Below, in pieces: positions 23,180-28,376 of a stretch of DNA of 28,376 nt. The notes under the pieces were generated by a model. The model saw only the letters and a list, made by a program, of their open reading frames with translations. It ran no database searches and had not been told where the DNA came from. The number at the start of each line of letters is the position of its first letter. Positions within the stretch are counted from its first letter, which is position 1. Source of the stretch: UBA6019 sp035535055. Lineage in GTDB: Bacteria; Chloroflexota; Dormibacteria; Dormibacterales; Dormibacteraceae. The stretch is from positions 1 to 28,376 of the forward strand of contig DATLQT010000089.1 of the NCBI GenBank assembly GCA_035535055.1, written 5' to 3'. Both the position numbers and the translations under genes were made by a program.

Positions 23180-23846
23180 GAACCTGGAGGATAGGATCGA
23201 CCGGGCCGTGGACGGCCTCCTGAAGGGCCGGCGGCTTCGGGTCAAGGCCCGCGATGCAGGGGAGCGGGAGGCGATCATCTTCGCCGCCGAGCTCGCAGCG
23301 GTGCGCGAGGCTCATCCGAGGATGACTCCTGCCTTCCGCCGGCGGCTCACGGCGCTGCTGGCCGGCGAGGATCGCGCCCAGGTGACCCGCCGGACCGCCC
23401 TCGGCGCCGTGGCCGGCCTCGCCGCCGGTGTGGCCGGCGCCGCCGCGCTCGGGCGGTTGGCGGGCGGCGCCGAGACGGCGCCCGCGCGCGGTGCCCCCGC
23501 CATCGCGGGTGGTGTCATGAAAGCGGGCGCCGGCCGCTGGGTGCCGGTGGCGCTCCTGTCCGACCTGAGCCAATCTGCCCCGACCCGGGTCGTGGCGGGC
23601 GACGTCGTCGCCTTCCTCTTCCGCGACGGCGACAGCGTCAGGGGCATCTCGGGCATTTGCTCCCACGCCAACTGGCCCTGCACGCTCAACTGGAGCGCCG
23701 CGCCCCTGGGCGTCCTCGTCTGCCCCTGCCACGACGTGAAGTTCGCGCCGGATGGTCGGACGACCGAGGTCAGCTACGACCTCCCTCCACTGCCGGGCGT
23801 CCAGGTCAAGGTCGTCGCCGGCCAAGTCCTGGTCTACGCCCCGTGA
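23172..23846 (+). CDS. Tat-anchored Rieske [2Fe-2S] protein with cytoplasmic N-terminal domain
   Basis: This 224-residue protein has three parts. Residues 1-70 are charged and helical with no signal. A twin-arginine motif then precedes one hydrophobic segment (TRRTALGAVAGLAAGVAGAAALG, 72-94). Residues 120-224 are a Rieske fold, with ligands Cys163 and His165 (CSH) and Cys184 and His187 (CPCH); Cys170 and Cys186 could form the supporting disulphide seen in bc1-type Rieske proteins. The 2Fe-2S domain would face outside while the N-terminus stays in the cytosol. ATG 23172 lies inside the sigma gene. Its position suggests the cytoplasmic part binds the sigma factor; this is inference. A respiratory Rieske subunit is the alternative, but no cytochrome b gene is nearby. 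Confidence 0.88.
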   Translation: MFENLEDRIDRAVDGLLKGRRLRVKARDAGEREAIIFAAELAAVREAHPRMTPAFRRRLTALLAGEDRAQVTRRTALGAVAGLAAGVAGAAALGRLAGGAETAPARGAPAIAGGVMKAGAGRWVPVALLSDLSQSAPTRVVAGDVVAFLFRDGDSVRGISGICSHANWPCTLNWSAAPLGVLVCPCHDVKFAPDGRTTEVSYDLPPLPGVQVKVVAGQVLVYAP

Positions 23847-24082
23847 GCGCTCTCCCCCAGCGCCGCCACCGGCTCCAGGTTCTGGACGCCTGCCTGGTCC
23901 TGCTTGAGGACGCCCTCGAGCGCGGGCAGGCGAGGGTGGACGCTCCTCTGGGCAGCCGCCTCCGCAACCTTCTTGGTCTTGCCGGGCTGATACCCGATCA
24001 CCGCCTGGAGGGAAGGCGGGTCGATCGCGTCCTGGACGACATCTTCGAGCTCCAGGAGGAGGCGACCGGCCGGGCGTCCTGA
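23843..24082 (+). CDS. Small helical protein coupled to the Rieske gene
   Basis: GTG 23843 overlaps the Rieske stop (GTGA). The 79-residue product is charged and helical: MSALPQRRHRLQVLDACLVL, LEDALERGQARVDAPLGSRL, then VDRVLDDIFELQEEATGRAS. There is no membrane segment, and its single Cys (residue 17) is the only redox-active residue. GC-biased third positions and the overlap support a real gene. It is the third member of the sigma/Rieske unit. No family is recognised; it could be an adaptor or an antagonist of the sigma-binding part. Confidence 0.7.
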   Translation: MSALPQRRHRLQVLDACLVLLEDALERGQARVDAPLGSRLRNLLGLAGLIPDHRLEGRRVDRVLDDIFELQEEATGRAS

Positions 24083-24120
24083 CCTCGTCGGCGCGCGGGG
24101 CGCGAAATAATGGCCATGCT

Positions 24121-25308
24121 TTGAAGTCCTCCGGCATCCGCGTCTACGACACCCTCCGCCGGCGGCTCGTGCCCCTCCCGGTGGCGACTGTCGACGGCGG
24201 CCCGCTGGTGCGCCTCTACGTGTGCGGCGTAACGCCCTACGAGTCCGGGCACATGGGGCACGCCTTCACCTTCTGCGCCTTCGACGTCCTGGTTCGCCAC
24301 CTGGAGGCAAAGGGTCTCCGCGTCTTCTACGTCCAGAACGTCACCGACGTGGACGACCCGCTCTTCGAGCGAGCTCGCCGCGACGGCGTGGACTGGAAGG
24401 ACCTCGCCGAGCGCGAACAGGCAGCCCTGGTGCGGGACATGGCGCGGCTGGGCTGGCGTCCGCCCGACGTCATGCCCCGCGTCTCGGAGGAGATCCCGGG
24501 CATCCTCGCCGCGGCCGAGGCGCTCGCGGCCCAGGGCTTCGCCTACCACGCCGCCGACGGGTCGCTCTACTTCGAGGCGTCCCGGTACGCCGGCTTCGGC
24601 CAGCTGTCGGGGCGGTCCCGGCGCTCGATGCTGGCCAAGCTCCGGGCTGAGGAGCTGCTCGGGACCAAGGGCCCAGGCACTAAGCGCGACTGGCTCGACT
24701 TCCCCCTCTGGCGGCCGTCGGCGCCGGACGAACCGAGCTGGGCGTCCGCCTACGGCGCCGGCCGGCCGGGCTGGCATATCGAGTGCTCCGCGATGGCGAT
24801 GCGTCACCTTGGCGAACAGGTGGAGCTCCACGGCGGCGGTCGGGACCTGATCTTCAGCCACCACGAGTCGGAGCGGGCGCAGAGTGAGTCGCTGACCGGG
24901 TGCGTGCCCTTTGCCCGGGCGTGGATGCACGCCGGCATGGTTCGATACGACGGCCACAAGATGTCGAAGTCGCTGGGCAACCTGGTCAACATCCGGCAGG
25001 CGCTCGAGCGCGCATCTCCGGCGGGGCTGCGGGTTTACCTCGCCTCCCACCACTACCGGCGCGACTGGACCTTCAGCTGGAGCGGGCTGGAGGCGGCGGA
25101 GGGGCTGGTCCGGCGGATCGCGGCCCTGCCGGCCGACGGCCGGCCCGCCCGCGAGCTCGCCGCCGATTTCGATGGCGCCCTCGACTCCGACCTCGACACC
25201 CCGGCAGCCATCGGCGTGCTCCGGCGGGCGGTCAGGCTGAGGGACGGGTCGGCGGCGCGTCGAATGCTCGACGTCCTCGCCGGGACGGCCAGCCTGGACC
25301 GCTACTAG
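24121..25308 (+). CDS. Cysteine ligase of the MshC/CysS family
   Basis: This 395-residue class-I synthetase-like enzyme activates cysteine with ATP. Zinc ligands Cys35 (YVCGVTPYESGHMGHAFTF), Cys222 (GWHIECSAMA) and His248/Glu249 (FSHHESE) are present, with KMSKS at 280-284. Length is near the roughly 410 residues of mycothiol ligase MshC and shorter than CysRS (about 460, which carries an extra C-terminal tRNA-binding region). GVTPY at the HIGH-like site is also the MshC form rather than GPTVY. So I favour ligation of cysteine to a glucosamine-inositol, but tRNA charging cannot be excluded. TTG 24121 is the only suitable start before the conserved N-terminus. Confidence 0.85.
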   Translation: MKSSGIRVYDTLRRRLVPLPVATVDGGPLVRLYVCGVTPYESGHMGHAFTFCAFDVLVRHLEAKGLRVFYVQNVTDVDDPLFERARRDGVDWKDLAEREQAALVRDMARLGWRPPDVMPRVSEEIPGILAAAEALAAQGFAYHAADGSLYFEASRYAGFGQLSGRSRRSMLAKLRAEELLGTKGPGTKRDWLDFPLWRPSAPDEPSWASAYGAGRPGWHIECSAMAMRHLGEQVELHGGGRDLIFSHHESERAQSESLTGCVPFARAWMHAGMVRYDGHKMSKSLGNLVNIRQALERASPAGLRVYLASHHYRRDWTFSWSGLEAAEGLVRRIAALPADGRPARELAADFDGALDSDLDTPAAIGVLRRAVRLRDGSAARRMLDVLAGTASLDRY

Positions 25309-25619
25309 CTCTCGATCTCAACCTCTTCCAGGAACGCCCCGCAGTTCGGGCATTCGCGGTTGGGACCGACCACCACCCGCGATTCGCAGACGGGACAGAG
25401 GATCTCCACCGACGGCGGTGCCTCGTCCTCCAGGGCCTCCTCGCGGAGAGCGTCAGGCACCTCACCGAGGTCGAGGGCCGGGCTGCCGCAGTTGAGGCAC
25501 AGGTAGCTTGGCTGGAGGACGCAGTGGCCCTGGTACTCGCCCTCGCCGTCGAGGTCCACCTCGGCGAAAAGCGCCCGGAACAGCTGTCCGCCACACCGGT
25601 TGGAACACTTCAGCAACAT
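25305..25619 (-). CDS. Zinc-ribbon protein (104 residues)
   Basis: This protein contains four cysteine clusters: CSNRCGG near the N-terminus, CLNCG, CPVC and the closing CPNCG. A short acidic stretch (EVPDALREEALEDEAPP) separates the last three. The pairs can build two zinc ribbons. Similar rubredoxin-like or zinc-ribbon proteins have unknown functions, possibly in nucleic-acid or protein binding. Its stop overlaps that of the ligase gene on the shared CTAG at 25305-25308. It is downstream of the MFS transporter with 15 bases between, so one transcript is likely. Confidence 0.75.
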   Translation of the reverse strand: MLLKCSNRCGGQLFRALFAEVDLDGEGEYQGHCVLQPSYLCLNCGSPALDLGEVPDALREEALEDEAPPSVEILCPVCESRVVVGPNRECPNCGAFLEEVEIES

Positions 25620-25634
25620 CGCGCGGGTCCAAAG

Positions 25635-26840
25635 TTAGGCGCTTTCGAGGTCCCTCCGAAGCCCGCCCCGAAGCCTTCCGCGGATCAGCAGGATCGCCAG
25701 GCCTCCGATCGAAGGCAGGCCGAGCACGAGGTAGGAGAGGGGGCCGCCGATGGCCGCGCCGAGGAGCGAGCCGCCGCCCGCGCCAGCGGCGAAACCGGTG
25801 AAGATGAGGCCGAACGCCGAGTTGGGGGCGTCGGGCGCGGAGTCCTCCGCCAGCCTCCCTATCACCCCCGCGGGGACGCCGAAGCCGGCTCCCGCCAGCA
25901 TCGCGCCGACGACGACGCCCACGGCCGTCGGGTGCAGCGCCAGCAACGACGCCGCCACCAGGCTGAGGAGCAACGAGACCAGGAAGACACGGTCCACGCC
26001 CGCCCGGTCAGAGGCCGCGCCGCCGACGATTCGGCCGGCGGCGTTGCCGACGGCAACCGCCGTAATGGCCGCCGTCGCCAGCAGGGCGACGAACCGAAGG
26101 TCCCGGGCGTAGGCGGCCGCGTTGACGAAGGCATAGGCGCCCAGCGGGGTCCCCGCGACCTCGAGGAAAAGCGCGGTCAGGAGGCGTGGCCGGCTGAGCA
26201 GGCTGGCGATCGACGGATGCCGGCGAGCCTGGCCCCCCGCGTGCCGGGGTCGCGGGACCGCTGGCATAGTCGCCAGCAGCACCACCGCGAGCGCCAGCAT
26301 CGTGCCGCCCATTAGCCGGAGGGCGGTGAGCCAGCCGAGGTCGGCGGCGAGGAGGCTGATGACCGGGACCTGGATCGGGGCGGCGACGGCGTAGGCGCCG
26401 GTGACCAGCCCGGAGGCGGTGCCGAGCCGGTCCGGCATCGCGTGGCGCGCGGCCGCCATCGACCCGGCGAGCGCAAGGCCGCCTCCCAGCCCGAGCCCGA
26501 GCATCGAGTAGAGGAGCACGAACAGGAGTCCGCTCGGCGCCGCCAGAGCGATGCCGGCGCCGACCGCCAGCAGGCCGATCCCTGCCCAGCAAAGGCGGCG
26601 CGGCGGCACCCGGTCAGCTAGCCGGCCGCCGACCACGATCCCGGTCCCGTAGCCGACCGGAGTGGCACTGAAGACGGCGCTCAGGAGAAGGGTGGGCCAG
26701 TGGTCGCTGCGCGCGACGTAGGGCGCGAGGGCGCCCCAGCAGTAGACGAGTCCGAAGGCGAACTGGAGCGGTAGGGTCGCCAGCAGGATCCTGGCGGGGT
26801 GCCGGCCGGCCGCCTCCGCCACCCCCTCCACCGCATCCAA
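25635..26840 (-). CDS. Major facilitator superfamily transporter (OFA-like)
   Basis: This 401-residue protein has twelve hydrophobic helices and the MFS loop 2-3 motif GGRLADRVPPRR (about residues 71-82), with a matching second-half copy GGAASDRAGVDR. The first helix sequence FAFGLVYCWGALAPYVA resembles the oxalate/formate antiporter group, which exchanges small carboxylates. The substrate is not certain. TTG 26840, GTG 26831 and GTG 26822 are candidate starts; none has a clear ribosome site. It diverges from the unknown gene at 26918 across about 77 bases. Confidence 0.88.
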   Translation of the reverse strand: MDAVEGVAEAAGRHPARILLATLPLQFAFGLVYCWGALAPYVARSDHWPTLLLSAVFSATPVGYGTGIVVGGRLADRVPPRRLCWAGIGLLAVGAGIALAAPSGLLFVLLYSMLGLGLGGGLALAGSMAAARHAMPDRLGTASGLVTGAYAVAAPIQVPVISLLAADLGWLTALRLMGGTMLALAVVLLATMPAVPRPRHAGGQARRHPSIASLLSRPRLLTALFLEVAGTPLGAYAFVNAAAYARDLRFVALLATAAITAVAVGNAAGRIVGGAASDRAGVDRVFLVSLLLSLVAASLLALHPTAVGVVVGAMLAGAGFGVPAGVIGRLAEDSAPDAPNSAFGLIFTGFAAGAGGGSLLGAAIGGPLSYLVLGLPSIGGLAILLIRGRLRGGLRRDLESA

Positions 26841-26917
26841 GGTAACCGCGCCAGGGTGTGCGCCGCTCTTAACCGCCCTGGTTGGAGATCCCGGGCCGGC
26901 GACCTAGCCTGCCGGCC

Positions 26918-27559
26918 ATGAGTGAGGCGATCAGGTTCCGGTTCGACTTTGCCGACCTGCTCCCGCCGGCGGTGGACCTCCGGGTCATCGAGGGCGGGAT
27001 GGCGCTGCCCGAGCAGGCCCGCGCGATCACGGTCTGTTCCCGGCCGGGCTGGCTGCGGCCGTTGCTGCCGATCTTCGCCGAGGACCGCGGGCTCCGGGTC
27101 GAGGTCGCGCGGCCGGCGGCACCGACCTTCGCCCGCATCCTCCAGGAGGGTCTGGCCGGCCTCTTCGCGTCTGCCGCCGCTGGTTCCGGCGTCTCCGTGG
27201 TGGGCTGGGAGCACGGCTTCCTGGTGGGGTCGCACGGTCTCTCCCGGATGCCCCTCGAAGCCCACCTCACACTGGTCGCGGCCGACCTCCTGCCCGAGAG
27301 CCTCGAGATGGCGGCCGGCTATCTTCGTCTGCTCCCCGCCGAGCGGACGGTGCTGGTCCTCAACGGCTCCTTGGCCGGCCTGGAACGGGTCCTGCCGGTT
27401 CCCTCGGCGGCGACCCACCGCCTGCCGTTGGTCGGCGCTCGTGAGCTGGCCAGCCGAGCCCGCGGGGTGCCCGCGTCGCTGGGATCGCCGCGTTTCGGCC
27501 GGGCGTGCCTGGAGCTGGCGCTCGAGGCCTGCCGCCGATACCGTGCGTCGCTGCCATGA
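26918..27559 (+). CDS. Hypothetical protein, first gene of an overlapping trio
   Basis: ATG 26918 (MSEAIRFRFDFADLLPPAVD) gives a 213-residue soluble protein of mixed helix and strand with no signal or membrane helix. Segments such as ITVCSRPGWLRPLLPIFAED, SVVGWEHGFLVGSHGLSRM and RTVLVLNGSLAGLERVLPVP suggest an alpha/beta fold, but I recognise no catalytic motif. Codons upstream of 26918 look non-coding. ATGA at its end couples it to the next gene, which encodes an exported protein. Confidence 0.8.
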   Translation: MSEAIRFRFDFADLLPPAVDLRVIEGGMALPEQARAITVCSRPGWLRPLLPIFAEDRGLRVEVARPAAPTFARILQEGLAGLFASAAAGSGVSVVGWEHGFLVGSHGLSRMPLEAHLTLVAADLLPESLEMAAGYLRLLPAERTVLVLNGSLAGLERVLPVPSAATHRLPLVGARELASRARGVPASLGSPRFGRACLELALEACRRYRASLP

Positions 27560-28041
27560 AGCGGCTCGGCTGCCTCGTCCTGCTGCTTCCGGCACTTGCC
27601 TTCGGAATGTCCTGCGCGCCGGTGACCGCGGCGCTGCGAGCCCCGGCGCTCGACCAGTCACTCGCGACGCAGCTGCTGGTGGCCGCGGACTCAGCCCGCG
27701 CAGCCGCCTTCGCGACGGCCGATCCGGCTCCCCTCAGGCCCCTCTTCGCCGACTCGGCGATCGCTCCCCTTCTTCCCGAGCTCGCTGCCCTGCGGCGCCA
27801 CGGGGCCCGGGTCGAAGAGGAGGATTCCAGCCGGCGGTTGGTCCACTGGACCGCCTCCGAGGATGGCGGGCAGGGCACCCTCCAGATCGCTGGCCAGGAG
27901 CGGCTCGACGGCGCGGCCGGTCCGGGCCCCGCCTGGTCGCGGATCGTGCGGCAGTGGCTGGCCACCGTGCGCTGGTCAGGCGGCCGCTGGCTGATCGTGG
28001 ACGCGCGCGACCTCCCGCCCGACCAGTGGTGGCGAACATGA
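27556..28041 (+). CDS. Exported protein of unknown function (possible lipoprotein)
   Basis: This 161-residue protein starts at ATG 27556 with a signal-like MKRLGCLVLLLPALAFGMSC. Cys20 (GMSC) is an imperfect lipobox, so it may be a lipoprotein or a normally cleaved one. The mature part has a helical Ala-rich stretch (SARAAAFATADPAPLRPLFA) and a C-terminal sheet (RQWLATVRWSGGRWLIVDARDL) that resembles the SnoaL/NTF2-like pattern of secreted proteins; this is only a resemblance. It overlaps both neighbours by four bases (ATGA each time). Confidence 0.75.
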   Translation: MKRLGCLVLLLPALAFGMSCAPVTAALRAPALDQSLATQLLVAADSARAAAFATADPAPLRPLFADSAIAPLLPELAALRRHGARVEEEDSSRRLVHWTASEDGGQGTLQIAGQERLDGAAGPGPAWSRIVRQWLATVRWSGGRWLIVDARDLPPDQWWRT

Positions 28042-28376
28042 CGAGGCTCTGCTCCATCCTCTGTGTCGGCCTGGCGCTGGTGGCCTCTTTCGCCCCGCGG
28101 ATGGCGATCGCAGCCCGTTGGGGCAGTCCCTATGGGGATCCGTCGGGCTTCTGCCCGGCGCAGTCCTTCCTGCCCGCGACCTACGCCTCCTACCCGGTCT
28201 CCAACGACCCCACGGTCGCCTACAACCCCGAGGCTAACACCTTCTTCGGCTACCACTCCGACCCCGGCTACGACAACTGGTACGGCTACTGGTACGGCGA
28301 CTTTCGCGGCACTCCCGGCGACGCCAGCGGCTGGCGCGAGATCGTCCACCACCTCACCTATCCGAACACGGCGCAC
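28038..28376 (+). CDS. Secreted protein, partial (runs off the window end)
   Basis: The frame is open from ATG 28038, which overlaps the previous stop by four bases, to the window edge (113 residues seen). A signal peptide covers MTRLCSILCVGLALVASFAP and ends near MAIAA. The mature region is rich in aromatic and small residues: WGSPYGDPSGFCPAQSFLPA, NPEANTFFGYHSDPGYDNWY, GYWYGDFRGTPGDASGW. This looks like an extracellular or surface protein, perhaps carbohydrate-interacting, but I cannot name a family. Confidence 0.75.
   Translation, partial: MTRLCSILCVGLALVASFAPRMAIAARWGSPYGDPSGFCPAQSFLPATYASYPVSNDPTVAYNPEANTFFGYHSDPGYDNWYGYWYGDFRGTPGDASGWREIVHHLTYPNTAH

Noticed and set aside
23172..23846. 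Cytochrome bc1 complex Rieske subunit as the default call
   Set aside because: No cytochrome b or c gene is adjacent and the protein has an unusual 70-residue cytoplasmic start and sigma overlap, so I report it as a Rieske protein of unknown role.
27360..28376. Minus-strand 338-codon open frame at the window end
   Set aside because: Low-complexity shadow; the plus-strand genes here have signal peptides and ATGA overlaps that explain the sequence.

Overview
The window is one stretch of very GC-rich (about 70% by eye), gene-dense bacterial DNA with high-GC codon use. No rRNA, tRNA, CRISPR array or insertion sequence was seen. The gene content (an MshC-like cysteine ligase, an F420-type PPOX-fold protein, a luciferase-like monooxygenase, a thiolase/MaoC/enoyl-CoA hydratase set, many ECF and two-component regulators) suits a high-GC actinobacterial, Chloroflexota or Dormibacterota-like lineage. 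No marker gene settles which.

Positions 1-5744 (all minus strand). Read 5' to 3' on that strand: a two-gene ABC-2 transporter, a flavin electron-transfer operon (b-haem ferric-reductase-like protein, membrane-anchored FMN-binding protein, ApbE flavin transferase), then a small membrane protein, an OmpR-type response regulator and a histidine kinase. The regulator has a one-base frameshift, and its C-terminus runs directly into the middle of the kinase, so several hundred residues are missing.

Positions 5786-10609. Acyl-CoA metabolism and accessory genes: a coupled AhpD-like protein and thiolase, a stand-alone peptidoglycan glycosyltransferase (GT51), a MaoC hydratase, a broken luciferase-like monooxygenase and an IlvE-type aminotransferase.

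Positions 10610-17824. A hairpin-rich gap, a 52-residue hydrophobic protein with a palindrome upstream, an ECF42-type sigma factor translationally coupled to its YCII/DGPF partner, a type-I ABC exporter, an enoyl-CoA hydratase and a large orphan membrane histidine kinase.

Positions 17825-22116. The most eroded section: a frameshifted nucleotidyltransferase running into a BON domain, the start of a metallophosphoesterase fused to an unrelated tail, an intact divergent cupin/SDR pair, a clear bidirectional terminator, an AT-rich gap and a secreted glycoside hydrolase with two frameshifts.

Positions 22113-28376. An F420-type PPOX protein, then the most interesting unit: an ECF sigma factor overlapping a Tat-anchored Rieske protein with a 70-residue cytoplasmic N-terminus, which overlaps a small helical protein. 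An MshC/CysS-like ligase, a zinc-ribbon protein and an MFS transporter follow. The window ends in three overlapping genes of unknown function, two encoding exported proteins; the last runs off the edge.

The single-base indels fall in four genes while more than twenty neighbours are intact. Sequence alone cannot say whether this is real gene decay or assembly error.
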